From Icerya purchasi (Eukaryota > Arthropoda > Insecta > Hemiptera > Monophlebidae): DNA of 64,000 nucleotides. Within the stretch, counting starts at the first letter, position 1. Each line of letters begins with the position of its first letter. The notes under the pieces are model-generated. The model saw only the letters and a program-made list of their open reading frames with translations, did not search any database and had not been told where the DNA came from. Below, one piece after another: positions 11,200 to 23,429 of this stretch. Made by a program: the position numbers and the translations under genes. The stretch is from NCBI GenBank assembly GCA_039619475.1, contig CM077115.1:488643352-488707351 (forward strand), read 5' to 3'.

Positions 11200-13480
11200 A
11201 TATGATGTCTCTTTTGATTCATTTAATAATAAGTGTAATAGAAATAAGGTGTTTATCAAATTTTAATATTAAATACGATAACTTCGAAACCGATACCATG
11301 CTGGAATTTTGAGAAGGTCAATTGGGAAACTTTCATAAGCTCGTAGAGGGGCTACATTCGATTCATTAAACGGTTTCCAATGAACTACGAACGCTTCTAG
11401 CCCGAGCAACGGCAAAGAAGAATATTCCACGCTGTTAATCGCATATCCCCGGCTGCGATACTAAATGTAAACACCTATACGAATTCTAGAAAATTACAGG
11501 TGATGCTAACGTTGCTGACGAACTATAGATTTTAAACCACCTTTTAGGACGTTTTAAATGTTCTCTATTATTCGTTCTCGATGTTTTTTTTTTGAAGGCG
11601 GCTAAACGCTATTGTTAAATCTACAACAACAAATTTTAGAGTTAATACTCGTTTTGTTTGTTCTAAAATAGAATAAAGATCTCGGATCGTTTAAGCAGAA
11701 GTGGAAGCACAAAACCGGAAAACAATTTCGAAATGACTTTTACTAGAACAGACAGTTCTCCTTCCGTAAGAATGACATATTTACATTGTCAGGTACATTT
11801 TATACATTTCGAAAGCTTCGTCATTATGACTTTCTTCCAGAGAAAAATTGTGAGGGCGATATAAATTTCCCGTTAGGCATATTCAAAACTGAATTTAGAG
11901 CCGGGATAATAATATCGAGAATAACTTTTATCATTTCTTCTTTGCACTATTTGTACGTGCTCGTTTTTGTTTTTATGTAAACTGATAATATTGCACTGTA
12001 TATAATATTTTAAACTTTCTTTCATATTGGGAACAAAATATAAAAAAATTAAAAAAATACCACATATGAATGTACCAAATATTAGGCACGGAAAACGTTT
12101 GCAAACGATAATAAAATTATTTAAAATTTAATCTACAAAAAAAAAAAATTTAATTTTAAATTATTTTTACGACATTTTTGCTTTTTTAATAGAAATATCT
12201 AAGCGGTATGAAAAATGTAATATTTTAATATCAGATTTCTAATATTTCATTATTTACGTATATATACCGTGATGTTGGCAAACGTTAAAATTTCTGATCT
12301 ATTGGTCAAAAAAAAGGATATAATTTTAATTATTCGACCGGAGACCGGAGACCGGAAACGATATTATAGTATAATAATATTTTTTTCGAATTTACACATT
12401 TTTTATTTTAATTATTAGCATTTCAGTAATTTTTTTCCACATTTCGTCGCTGTTAAATTAATTTAATAATAAAGTGCGTCGATACATCTTCGTTGTTATT
12501 TGGTCGAATTATTTTTATTCGTAATACAAGCTGATCGAAAGTGAACAAACGATCCCCCGTTATTTTTGAAGTACAACGTACCCGAGAGTTGACATAGTGT
12601 ACACTTTCGTTATATCCGACATATTAAATTTAAAGGAAATCCTAGTAGAGCGCGTTCTCGATTCGGCGATAAAGGAAGTGAGAATTAAAAAAGAGCAAGA
12701 AGAGTAAATTTTTCGGGTCATGTTTTAAACTGTGATAAAATGAGAATATCGTGAGCTGAAACATTATTATTATTAACCGTCCTTTGGAACGTGCCAGGCA
12801 GTCAACTGCATTATTGCTTAGGATAGTGACGCTGGACTTTCAAAGAAAATAGTTTTGAAGGGATCAAGCTAGGAGATAAGGTTAATGATGAAAACGCTAC
12901 GGACATGGAATAATACGGTCGAAAACAGGTACCAGAAGAGGAGCAGGTGTAGCCTGCAGAGTACTTTTAGAATTGGTAAAAAATAAGAAATTTGTTGCTA
13001 CGGTAGTAAAGTAAAATGAGGAAACCACATATGATTCGGCTGCGTTCGAGATGAGAAAGGATTAGAAATATGGAGGCGGTTTTGTCACTCTAGCCGCTCT
13101 TAAAACTGTCAATGAAAATTATAAAAGACGAAGGAAAAATAGAGTTTAATATATGATTGAAAATCAACGATAAGCGAGTAAGGGGATTTTGCGTATAAAA
13201 AAATAGATTTGTTGCTTGTAGGAAATCCAAAAAAAACTGATTGTACAATAATGAAGTTTATTTTATTTGGAAACACAAACTGAAGAATACCGAATAGGAC
13301 GGGCGGTGTGATATGCACCGACACTTTGGCGAAGACAATAGTTTTGAATTTAGTCGAGTTAGCGGAAGGACATATTTAGGAGCATTTTTTTTTTTTTGTA
13401 AACGAAAGAATAATGGTCAAGTTTATAGCGGTTAATTGATTTGTAAAGTATAAAATTAGATGCTGGAATAATGATCGCTC
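11200..13480. other. No gene seen
   Basis: AT-rich sequence with poly-A/poly-T runs and short purine-rich stretches. No splice-bounded exon, RNA gene or recognisable repeat was found. The purine-rich part after 12600 may be eroded retroelement DNA. Confidence 0.4.
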
Positions 13481-13499
13481 TATTGTTAAATTCACTAAT

Positions 13500-14510
13500 T
13501 AAAAACGATGGAACTGAGAACGGAGCCAAAAAGGTAGAATGTCGTAAAACAGTTGATCGGAGGAACTGATCGAGTGGCCCAAAAGAGAACTGTAGAAAAA
13601 TGTGTCTAACGACACAGAAAGAACAAGTGTAGAAAATGGAATAGATCGGAAAAGCCTAATAATGAAAGACGTAAGTTGAATCTTTTATCTTTAAGAAGAG
13701 AGCTTTTGCAACATAATAAATTCATTTTTAAGAAGTGACTTGTAAACAACATGAGAAGGAAAAATAAAAATAAACTTATCGTTGGAGCCGGATTATGTTA
13801 CGTCCTAACTACCAAACAAGACGCTTATTAAGCATATTTTCAAATAGTTTTTTGAAGCACCTAGGTTAAGAGAAGCTTGCTTGAAAGGAGATCGGGCTGT
13901 TCCTGGGAATTTTGATTATCGTAAAAAAGATCCAATTAGGTGCAGTAAACCCGGAAGCTAAAAATAAATTGAGAATTTTAAATTTGGAATTAAAAAAATT
14001 TTTAAACGTCGTCTATTCCCCTCAGGTATTATTTAAAGAGGAATTATTAAATTAGAAGAAAGAGATCGGAAAATGAGTAGTGACAATGAAAAGAGAAGAG
14101 AAGGTACGCTTATTTGACGAAGAAAGGATTAATAAAAAATTTAGAAGCTTTCAAGAGAGATAAGTTGAGGTAGAAACGCTGAAGTAGCAGATTTAAGACC
14201 TGTTTAAAGACATACTTAGAACCGTTAGCTTTCCTGTAAATCAGAAAATTTTTTAAAAAAAATAAACAGAAACGAATGCTTCAAAAAGTACTTGTATCTA
14301 AGCCCGTTTTTCTGTCATCGTTTCCCCATAAGAAAAAGTATAATAATTGTTGAAAGAGGAGAGAAGAAAATATAGTACCATCGGAAGTGATCAAATTTTA
14401 AAATAGGATCCAACTGAGCTTATAAGTGTGTGGAAGGAGAAAGGTCGACAGAATTGAATTTTATCCGGGAAGTTTCAGAAGGGTGCTGCTGCTTGTTCCT
14501 CGTCCTCATA
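13500..14510 (+). pseudogene. Possible non-LTR ORF2 remnant, very eroded
   Basis: Around 14378-14410 the plus strand reads VPSEVIKF, close to the RT block 'iPaEvlK', and 100 bases on reads RRVLLLVPRPH, close to 'w..a.lvLlpKp'. Upstream purine-rich DNA with short Lys/Arg/Glu-rich frames would fit the linker before RT. No catalytic motif survives, so the call is weak. Confidence 0.25.
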
Positions 14511-14519
14511 TATATGAAT

Positions 14520-16190
14520 AAATGATTGTTTTTGTTATTTTATAAATGCGTCGTAAAATTTTGCAGATTGTCCTTTTAAAATTTCAGCCTATCAATGTGT
14601 TAGCATTGGTGTTATATAATCGGTGCTAATTTTGTTTAAACGTATTACTTTATTCGCGACAAGAAATATTCGTAATTTTCGATTTTATCTTTTAACTAAC
14701 GGCGTAATTTATATTATTTTAATATATTTTTACTTTAAATGGATTAATATACTTCTTTGGTTTATTAATGATAGACTTTTTGGTATATAGTATAAAAAAT
14801 AAATGCTAAAATAACAAACTAATACGTAAGTAACAAAATTAATATAAGAATATCAAACTTGTTATCTTAGGAACGTTTTCGGGCATAACCCATCTTCAGC
14901 TAAAATATAATCGAACTAAATTAAAAACATAGTGTAACAGTGAACACAATTTAAAACTTCACTTTGAAGCTAAAATAAAATTAAATTAAAAATAAATTAA
15001 AATGAAAATAACATGAAACATAGCACACATGTGAATTGAACTACAGTCTAACATTTGGTATATCTTTGTATTACATAGTTCTTGTCTATTTTAATGTTAA
15101 ATGTTAATTTTTCCACAATCGCGGATTTTCGGTATATTATCCGTATTTAATTAATAGAGAAAGTAACTTCACGACACGTCGATTTCCGTTAATTATATGA
15201 ACGATTAAATTTTCTTTTAGTAATTGTGGTATTTATTTTTATTATATAAATGAATTGATCGCATGTTCAAAAGTTTTTTGTCTTCATTAAGGAATTAAGA
15301 AATTTATGGCAACGCCAGAGACTAAATAAACCCGCAGTATTAACAAAAAAAAAAAAAAAAGGATCAGATACACTACTAATAAAGTATTGAACTGAAAAAA
15401 AAAAAGAAAAATGTTAGAATCATTAAATTTTCGAAAAATTTTTTTTCATCGCTTCACAGCCACACTCCCATACCGTATGTTATTATTTCCGATACAGATG
15501 TGTATGCAAATAATTTCAAATTACTGCATTTCTTAAAAACATCATTAATTTATTTGTCTGAATTGTCCGATTACTTCTTCAAGCCTGTTCGGAATGCACT
15601 TTCTTCTGCGAATGTTAAATTTAACGCTGTGTAAGTTTTACCCCGTAAGTTCGATATTTTGTCAGATATCGTTTAGCGAATCGTCTTCTACTAGTTACCG
15701 ATTAGTGCAGTGTGGCCATAATTTTTCTTATACGAGAGCCTTATACCGTTTCCGATATTCCACTATCCTATTCGATAGTTCTCCACAGTTTGATGTTTGA
15801 TTTAGTGGACCCGAATATTTGTTTTTGTCTGTTTTGCAACCATTTTTTGTTTCACAGTCTTTCAGAATATGTGCTTTCCTGTTACTCTTCGCATCGTGAT
15901 ATGAGAAGTTCCATTTTATTTATTATTGTCAGAATCTTTACACCTACATTTATTTTCGAATGATTCAGGCACTCTTAGAACTTTTTATGATAATATTCTT
16001 TTTAGTGTATATGTGTGTGCGGATAGGCGGTATGAATTTCTGATTTATTAAATGTATGAGAAATGATAAGATGCGCTGAAGGTAAAACTGAGAAAAAATC
16101 AAAATAACTCTATCTGGCATTACTTTTCCTTTATGTTTTAAAATGGCTTGAGCCACAATTACTTAAAATTTGCAGTTAAAACCATTTTTT
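14520..16190. other. AT-rich, no gene seen
   Basis: Holds poly-A tracts (15345-15360, 15397-15410) and TA-rich DNA. Overlapping frames at 15594-15963 show no domain. A stretch at 14880-14920 (CGTTTTCGGGCATAACCCAT) looks like a repeat unit seen in many insect genomes, but I found no second copy in the window. Confidence 0.35.
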
Positions 16191-16198
16191 TAAAAAAG

Positions 16199-18880
16199 CC
16201 CGTGGTGGTGTGAGGACATTCAAGAAAGCGATAACAGGGCGAAAACGGGTTCTCTGGAAGTCAACTGGAATTATTGAGGACTTAATCACATTTAAGAAAA
16301 GTAGAGTAGCTGTTTGAGATCTCATTCAAAGCAGGAGTCGTGGAATTCTTTTGCAGCATCAGTCCTTCAAACAGCTAATGCCCACATGATGTGAAAAAAA
16401 TCAGATCTATTAGTAATGGTACCGCTATACACCCAACATTAAAAATCAACGGAGTTCACATGACAGAGACTAGAGATGTTGCAGAAGCCTTTGCACATTA
16501 CTTTCCCATGAAATTCTCTGCGCTCAAGTATTCCAGAAAGTTCCAAAAACAAAAAACACTTTATAAGCAACAGCCCATTAATTTTGATTCCAACGCTGAC
16601 GATCCTTCCCCTTTTCCATGGCTAAACAGAAGTTTCAACTTAAATATGACACCAGGAACAGTGCACCGGGTGAAGATTCGATACATCCCTTCATGTTAGA
16701 ATATCTCCTGGGTCATGCTAAGGAATTCCTGCTGAGTGTATTTAACCATGTATGGTCAGCTGGGTTTATTTCTGATGCCTGGAAAGTTGCGACCGTTATT
16801 CCTATCCCGAAGATGAATAAAGATCCTTTCCAAAGTTATCGACCGATATCATAAAACAACGAAAAATATCGTGAACAGGCGACTTCTGAATTTCCTCGAA
16901 GCAAATGCTGTCCTATCACACCCCTATGCAAGCCGAAGGCTGAAAAACGAAGTCAACGATTAATCATTTATTGAGCCTTCTCAAAGGCAAATTGTATCTG
17001 TTTTTCATCGTCGACACCATCTTTAAGCAGTATTCTTTGATATGGAAAAGGAATTCGGCCGACTATCGAGGCGACACTTTCTTCGGAAATTAAAAGTGGT
17101 CGGGGTGGGCAGTAAGCTGGGGCGATACATTCACAACTATCCGAGCAACCGATGGATCCGAATTGGCTCATCGATTTCGAGCATAGTTCCAATAAAGAAT
17201 GGGGTTCCTCAAGGTTCTGTCTTAAGTACTACCCTTTTTATTCTCTATGTAAACGATATTGTTGACCGCATCCCTAGCATCTAATATCTCTTCTTTGGCT
17301 CAGTCTGTCTTGCAAAATACCATTAATAGATTGTAGCAATGGTTAGGAAACAATGGACTAAATTTATCCTTTCAGAAGTCCCAATATGTTGCATTCTGTA
17401 GAGATCACGCCTCGTTCAGAACCCAATTCCTCATAAAACAACAGCAACTTTCCTTGCCATCTTGATGGACGCCAAACTGACTTGTAAACCCTTTATATCT
17501 GATTTAAAAGCTAAGTCCCTTCAATCTTTAAGGTTAATCAAGTTCCTGTCTAATCCTAAGTGTAACGTCCAATCAGGGTTCCTTCTAAATATTTACAAAG
17601 CAGCGGTCCTTTTCGCAAAATCAATTATGGAAGTCAGGTATACTCGTCAGCGAGTGGTTCCTTATTAAAAATATTTGATCCAGTCCACAACGTTGCTCCA
17701 TCGTAAGCAAAAAGCCTGTGTTCGTTAGCTGGTATCCCACCTTTATCTTATTACAGAAAATTCTTCATTTACCGCGATATGCTTTCATGGGCTGCGGAGA
17801 ATCATCGTAGCGTAATTATAGAGCTTGATATCTCAAAGATAATCTACCTGAAGTTAATGCAACTTTATTGCAAAATAACATAAAGCTTAACTCCGTACCT
17901 AGAATGGACTATTCAAACCTACCTCCATCCTAGGCTTCTTTTCAAGTAAAAGCTATTACAACCCCCACTGATAACAATCACCCACCAGCACTTCGAGGGC
18001 ACAAGGTGTTAGGAATTATGAATAAATACTCCACATTTTCGAAAGCATATACTGACGGATCTGAAGCTAATAAGTCTAAGGTTTCCCTAGCTGCATGCGC
18101 TTTCGAAATAGACGGAATCACAGAGATCTATGTTGTTTTGTCTTTAAGCATATTTAGAATTGAGACCCAAACCGCTCGGAATCTTACTGGTGACCGATTC
18201 CTTGCAGTCCATACGTGCTTTCAGTCGGATCACCCCGAATCACCCCAATGGTCCTAGAAATTCTGTAGCTGAACCGAAGAGCATACCGAGTAATGTTTTT
18301 ACGGGTCCCTAGTCATGGAAGAATTCCGGGGAATGAGCGACCTGGTCGCTCGGTCATCCATGATGTGCCTAATGCCACTATTTGCTTATGGCCTATTATC
18401 CCTAAGAAGTTTCCTGTCGGATGCAGTCTTCGCACAGTGGAATCATGACTGGATGTCTCAATCCACCTTTCTTAGAGTATTAAAACCTACGACGGAATCA
18501 TGGTGGCCTTCAGCCGGAACGGAACGCAAAGTGTTCTCGGCGGTCAGTCGCCCGAGAACGAGACATACGTCTTTTTCCCATGCCTTCATCCTTAAACAAG
18601 CTCCAAAGCCAAGTATCTGCCCGCTTTGTTCTATCGATGAATATTCATCAGTTTCGCACATCTTGTTGAAATGCACACGTCATATTGGGTTGCGGCGCGG
18701 CCAGATTACATCATTTACAGACATCCTCTCAAATACCCCTGTGGATATATGACTTTCGTTCAGTTTAACGAGCTGAGGAGTCTGATTTACAACGTGGGTC
18801 CGCGTACTGCGATAACCTGGGTAAGTTACATGCGGTACGTGGATTAGTACCCTCCCCCTTAAATGAAAAAAAAAAAACAT
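16199..18880 (+). mobile_element. I-clade non-LTR retrotransposon (LINE), 5'-truncated
   Basis: The order of remains is endonuclease-RT linker (PWWCEDIQ, 16201 onward), RT (16400-17290), RNase H (18006-18130), post-RNase H tail (18315-18752), and a poly-A run at 18868-18879. An RNase H domain after the RT is characteristic of the I superclade (I, R1, LOA and relatives). There is no endonuclease and no ORF1, so the copy is 5'-truncated. Many stops and frameshifts mark it as old. It lies about 350 bp upstream of the dsRBD gene, same strand. Confidence 0.82.
16201..18752 (+). pseudogene. LINE ORF2 remnant: RT, RNase H and Cys-rich tail
   Basis: Visible blocks in order: NGVHMTETRDVAEAFAHYF (pre-RT, 16448-16505); a GEDSIHPFMLEYL block and WKVATVIPIPK (RT motifs 1-2, 16670-16812); GVPQGSVLSTTLFILYVNDI (RT motif B, 17202-17260); W....GL.LS..KS....F.R (17340-17405); AYTDGS (RNase H catalytic Asp, 18046-18063); and RTRHTSFSHAFIL..AP.P then CPLC..DEYSSVSHILLKC (18555-18675). 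The catalytic YADD motif expected about 20 residues after motif B is missing: sequence jumps at about 17283 into the following helix region. It would need many repairs to work. Confidence 0.8.
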
Positions 18881-19240
18881 AATAGGAATACTGATATTTT
18901 TTTCTTTTTCATTTACGCTTTAATATCAGATTAGCTAAGAAATATTCCAGCGCTGTGAATAAATCAGTAAATTTTTAAAATTTGTTTTCTCCTCTACAAT
19001 TGTACTGGTTTTACGTGTAGTAGTTTTCGGGACGCACGTTACCGCTAACGTACATTATGACGTATTACAAGCATAAAAAGTAGCTTCCAAGACGACAGCT
19101 AGGTCAACAAAAAACCAAAAGAAAGGTCGATGCGAAGGAAATTCCATAGAAACGGTAAATGTTGAAAGTTCACCTGTACGGGCAGCCGGTTAAATTTAGG
19201 TCATTTTTGGTTCTATACACTGACATTGCTTGTGATAGAC

Positions 19241-20302
19241 ATGGATTGTTCAAAATTGAAAATATTACAAAAACCAAAAAACGTTGTCTTTAACTCGGTA
19301 GTAGGAAGTTTAGATAATGATAAAGAACGTGACTTCTTTGCCGTTCATAAAGAAGAAATTAAATTGTTGGATGAGTACTTATCGGAGATCGACAAAATAC
19401 TGGACAAAGACGAGGTGGTGGCGGCGGCTTCGGACGAGGAGGAGAAATTGGTTTTTTCCGATTTGTCGAAATTCAACGATTACATAAATTTCATCGCACG
19501 CCAAAACGAACGCTGGTCGCAACGATTGAGCGGCTTTTGTTACGTTATATTCGAAAAAACGCGTTTCTCGGATAACTGCGACAAGTGTGCGCAACAAAAG
19601 TTCAACTTACGGGAAAAGTTGTCCGCTATCGAGAACATGCTAAAGCAACATAACGAAGAGTTAAAGCCGGCTTTAGAATTGTGTAAAATTGATAATTTAA
19701 CCGTGAACCGCGCTGCCCGGGGTCGCCGCAACGCAACTTCCGACAGGCGATTAAACGAAAATAATTCATTATCACCGTCATCATCGCCATCATTATCATC
19801 ATCATCAGCTCAAAGGCTTCTGTCTTCGTCCGTCGCGCTGATGACTTCCAGCGACAATAACGACGACAAGACAAACAATAGTAAAAATCAACGACAGTTC
19901 GCTTACGACAGTTATACTAATGATAATGATAATTGCTTTTCGACGAAATTCAGTGTTAGCAATACTGAAAAATCGGGATCACCCACTGCTACTACTGCTA
20001 CGAGTGCTACGAGTAGCGGTAAAAGTGATCTGTTTAAATTACCGGCTGTTTCGAGCGACGATTACTTCTTCTTCGAGGAGCCGAACTATCTGAAACCGCC
20101 GATGCAGATAATCAACGACAGATACCGAAACGAGATAACGATAACCAGTCACATGATTAAGCGGCAGTATAGCGTGAAGCATCTTACCACGTTCGAATTA
20201 CGCGGAAAAAAATATACCGCTATTGCGGACAATAAAAAAGAAGCTCGACGGAGATGCGCTATCCTGTTGTTGAAGGATATCGGTTATTCAGATAGAAGAT
20301 AG
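19241..20302 (+). CDS. Uncharacterised protein with C-terminal dsRNA-binding-like domain
   Basis: A 353-codon frame is uninterrupted from ATG 19241 to TAG 20300-20302; an in-frame TGA at 19163 supports this start. Residues about 25-150 are charged and probably helical, with a short Cys cluster (DNCDKCAQQ). Residues about 165-275 are low-complexity Ser/Asn/Asp/Thr, with a (TCA/ATC)n run coding poly-Ser near 19760-19810. Residues about 287-350 read PPMQIINDRY, then FELRGKKYTAIADNKKEARRR and CAILLLKDIG. That fits the dsRBD pattern: N-terminal helix, 'F.v...G..y.a...' strands, and the KKxA helix that contacts the RNA backbone. Binding of dsRNA is inferred. No intron is visible, so it may be a single-exon gene or old retrogene. 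Frame length, composition shift and domain make chance very unlikely. Orthologue unknown. Confidence 0.75.
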   Translation: MDCSKLKILQKPKNVVFNSVVGSLDNDKERDFFAVHKEEIKLLDEYLSEIDKILDKDEVVAAASDEEEKLVFSDLSKFNDYINFIARQNERWSQRLSGFCYVIFEKTRFSDNCDKCAQQKFNLREKLSAIENMLKQHNEELKPALELCKIDNLTVNRAARGRRNATSDRRLNENNSLSPSSSPSLSSSSAQRLLSSSVALMTSSDNNDDKTNNSKNQRQFAYDSYTNDNDNCFSTKFSVSNTEKSGSPTATTATSATSSGKSDLFKLPAVSSDDYFFFEEPNYLKPPMQIINDRYRNEITITSHMIKRQYSVKHLTTFELRGKKYTAIADNKKEARRRCAILLLKDIGYSDRR

Positions 20303-20589
20303 GGGGAGACTCGACCGCGCGTAGCAGCAAAAGCACAGCCAAAAAGTGTTTACTAGTCTTGGTGATCCTTTCCTCATAACGCTTAACTATATTGAGGTAT
20401 TTCGCTTTATGTTAAAAAACACATAGAACAAAATATACACTGTCTCCTCTCGCGTTGTCCATCTTTGCTTTTGTATTAAAATAATACAAAAAGGTCCGTG
20501 AAATTTCATAATCACCCCCTGTCCGCCAATCATTGCTCGTGTTCTGCTAAGTCGAGCTTATTACTATTCGAAAAATTCCACCCATCGTC
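20303..20589. other. 3' flank of the dsRBD gene
   Basis: Probably 3' UTR at first. ATTAAA and AATACA variants occur around 20476-20490 but no clean AATAAA. Nothing else seen. Confidence 0.3.
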
Positions 20590-20710
20590 TAATTTTTAAT
20601 GCAACAAAAGCGATTAACTTAAAGGATTATCAATGTGTTATTTACGATGGAAATGTAGATTAGAACGAAAACGAATTTTCAACATAGCCAGACAAAAATT
20701 AATCAGGAAA
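20590..20710 (+). repeat. Dispersed repeat X, copy 1
   Basis: GCGATTAACTTAAA, then ATTATCAA, then GTTATTTACGATGGAAATGT, then ATAGCCAGACAA recur in the same order at 57385-57465 with moderate divergence. Identity of the family is unknown; it has no coding content here. Confidence 0.55.
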
Positions 20711-20739
20711 TCTTAAACAAGCCTACATCTCTCCCTACT

Positions 20740-20970
20740 CTGTAACTGCTAGAAAATTGATCGATCGACGTATACCGCAACATCAGGACCAAACACAATT
20801 ATTAACTCTGCTACCATAACGGCACCACTGGGGAACAGCAGACCAGCAATGTGATTCAGTATCCTTAGTCCTCATCTGCACCAACACCACATGACCGCCA
20901 TGTAATACATGCTTGATAGCTGTGTGACCGCCAAGGCAGGCCACAGAAACAGTACATCGCTTTTACATTA
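20740..20970 (-). other. GC-richer island with two overlapping minus-strand frames
   Basis: Composition is clearly richer in G and C than on both sides. On the minus strand one frame reads about 30 codons (LFLWPALAVTQLSSMYYMAV), a TGA, then about 40 more codons including GLLFPSGAVMVAELIIVFGP. I cannot assign a family. It may be a decayed exon or retroelement. Confidence 0.2.
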
Positions 20971-20974
20971 ACAC

Positions 20975-22227
20975 AGACGCTGCAATAATACCTGAAAAAT
21001 ATAAGGTAGGTACCGAATACGCCGGATAACGGTTATTCTCAATCTTGTTCCCAAACTCTGTCCATATATTATTATTGCTTGCCTCGTGAATATTAGCAAT
21101 TTATGTAATTTTAATTTTTGTAATAATTACTGACGTCGCCTTGGATCAAATCAAGACTTGCATAACAGAAACCAAGCGTTCTAGCAACTAGACTATCGCA
21201 AAAACTAATATGCTATACAAACAGGCATATACCGAAGCAAGCATACATGAAATGGACCAAATCTATATATGTTAGTGTGATGGTAAATTTTAAGTTTTTA
21301 TACTTTTAAAACATGCCAAAAAAGTGTACATCAAACACAGTCTTTTTAGCAATTGATGTGATTGTGTAATAGGTGAGTAGAATAATCAGTTTTGGTTGGA
21401 CACAGGTAATTATTTCGATTAGATGTATGTTAAATATTCTTCAAAATATGCATATTGAAATATGGTTCTCCTCAAAAAATTTACTACTGTAGCTATACTA
21501 GTTAGGTATGCAGATACATCTTTTAAATCATGTAGATATAAACAGATGTTCCATACATTTGAACTGGTATTTTTGAATTAAGCATACTTTAAATCCATTT
21601 TTAGAAACACATTCGTTCAAACAGACATGAGAAGTACAACAATAATGAGTTAGCACGTTATTGGCATTGATTAAATACAGACGCAACATAATGCATCCTC
21701 AAAAGCTTACATACATAAACAGAAGGTATAAAAGATTTTATTATGGATTAAAAAATGATTGAAATTAATTCGTAATTCAATCCTAAAAACGTGCACAAAC
21801 GTAAGTAAACAATTTATATGAGTTATAAAATTATTAAAATTAGTTAGCTAAGGCTTCCATAATTCCTATTGTGGTCGAGTGTTGTTATTAATTGGGCATA
21901 GACATGCAAACGTGTCTGTAGAGAAAATAAGTAGTCACAAGAATACAGCAGTGAATGCTGAAATGTACAGTTATACTTCTTCTTACACTGAGTATCTAAA
22001 TGTTTCCTTTTTTCTAATAAATTAACAATATCACCTTGAGCAATAAAAATAAACTAACCTGTGCATCGAAAAAATAACAACAGCAACAACTAAAACACTT
22101 ATGTCTGAAAGACAATTGTTTGAGCAGCTTTCCTCACTCGTATAAATAAAACTTATGAAACATTCAATATTTAAGAAAAACGTGAGATTATCGAGCAGTC
22201 TACGTATTTCTTATTTACAATATTAAA
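20975..22227. other. AT-rich, no gene seen; no 5' LTR found
   Basis: I looked here for a 5' copy of the LTR at 24731-24918 and for a primer-binding site before the Gag start and saw neither. No exon or RNA gene seen. Confidence 0.4.
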
Positions 22228-22770
22228 ATGGAGAACGGTAGAAATCCTGTATCACCATTTTCAGTTACTTCTGCTACTTCTGCTGCTGAGTGGAATCGAT
22301 GGAAACGTAATTTAGATCTCTACTTTACTGCTGAAAATATTACGGATTATAAAATTAGAAAAGCGAAACTTTTTTTTTACGGAGGTAGAGAAATTATTGA
22401 TTTATTTGATTCATTAGATGTTTCTGAAATCCCTGCAGGTGAAAACGAGTTCACTCAAGCTCTCCGTATGCTTACAAAGCATATTAATCCTACCGATAAC
22501 GATCTTTATGAACGATGTATGTTACGCAAGTTAAAGCAGAACAAGGATGAACCATTTTCATAGTTTGTTACTCGCGTACGTCAGCAAGCTAAGAAATGTA
22601 ATTTAGTTGCCGCTACTCTTACGTCTGACGATTATATTTTGGAATAAGTTGTGGACGGTTGTTATTCAGAAGAAATTCGGAAAGAATTAATGAAGAAGGA
22701 TTTGCAGTCATTGAAGGAGGCAGAAGACCAAGTGAGGTTATTTTTGGAACCCGTTCAAAATCGTGTGCAA
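22228..22770 (+). pseudogene. Gypsy Gag remnant
   Basis: The frame starts at ATG 22228 and contains WNRWKRNLDLYFTAENI, a capsid-like block common in arthropod Gypsy Gag proteins, and later a Y-E-R-C-M-L-R-K-L-K-Q block. Two in-frame stops interrupt it (TAG 22561-22563, TAA 22645-22647), but the same frame continues to about 22770 (EEIRKELMKKDLQSLKEAED). No zinc knuckle remains. At about 22770 the sequence switches to the end of RNase H in another frame, marking a deletion of protease and RT. Confidence 0.8.
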
Positions 22771-22772
22771 AA

Positions 22773-23221
22773 ATCAAGCGGTGGCTGTTACATATTCAAG
22801 GATGTAAATTTCGAGTTGTTTATAGAGCTGGGAAGAATAATATTGCTGATCCTCTGTCACGATTACTTCCAGACGACCCTACTATTGTAACTGAAAATGA
22901 TATTTTTGAGAAAAATTTGATAATGTTTGTTAATGAACTTACACCCCAAGCACTTCTTTTGACTGATATTCGTCATGAACTACTAAATGATCCTGAACTA
23001 CTACAATTACATGATGAGCTTTCATTAGGCAAAGTACCATCCAGAAAACCATATTTTTTTGTTAAAAATGAGCTTGGAGTGGTTGATGACATACTTCTTT
23101 GTGGTTCGCGGTTAATTATTCCTATGTCGCTTCGAGGTCGCACCCTGCAAAATGCTCATGAAGAGACCATCCTGGAATTACAAAAATGAAGGATAGACTT
23201 GGACCAAAAGTTTGGTGGCCA
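22773..23221 (+). pseudogene. Gypsy RNase H end and integrase zinc region
   Basis: IKRWLLHIQGCKFRVVYRAG then KNNIADPLSRL is the classic C-terminus of Gypsy RNase H ('..y.pGk.N.vADaLSR'). It is followed by the linker and by LRGRTLQNAHEETILELQK, then after a one-frame shift KDRLGPKVWWP, i.e. the integrase zinc-binding region ('R.L...HeghlGi.k...rl...vwWP'). The His-His pair is degraded and the Cys pair that should follow within 30 residues is missing, replaced by the block carrying the PDZ exon. Confidence 0.8.
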
Positions 23222-23429
23222 AATTAACTCCTGATAGCTCTCCAGGGCAAATTTATCATTCTTATCCACCGAAATGAATATAAAAAGGTCGCCCAGGAAG
23301 ACATCAGCTTGAGATTATTTAATGCGGATTTTCGAACTACCAATAGAAAGTAATATTCTCATAATGAAAATGATTACAATATACGCGCGCCGTGCTTAAT
23401 GTATTAGCAATAGAAAGAGTTTTACTAAC

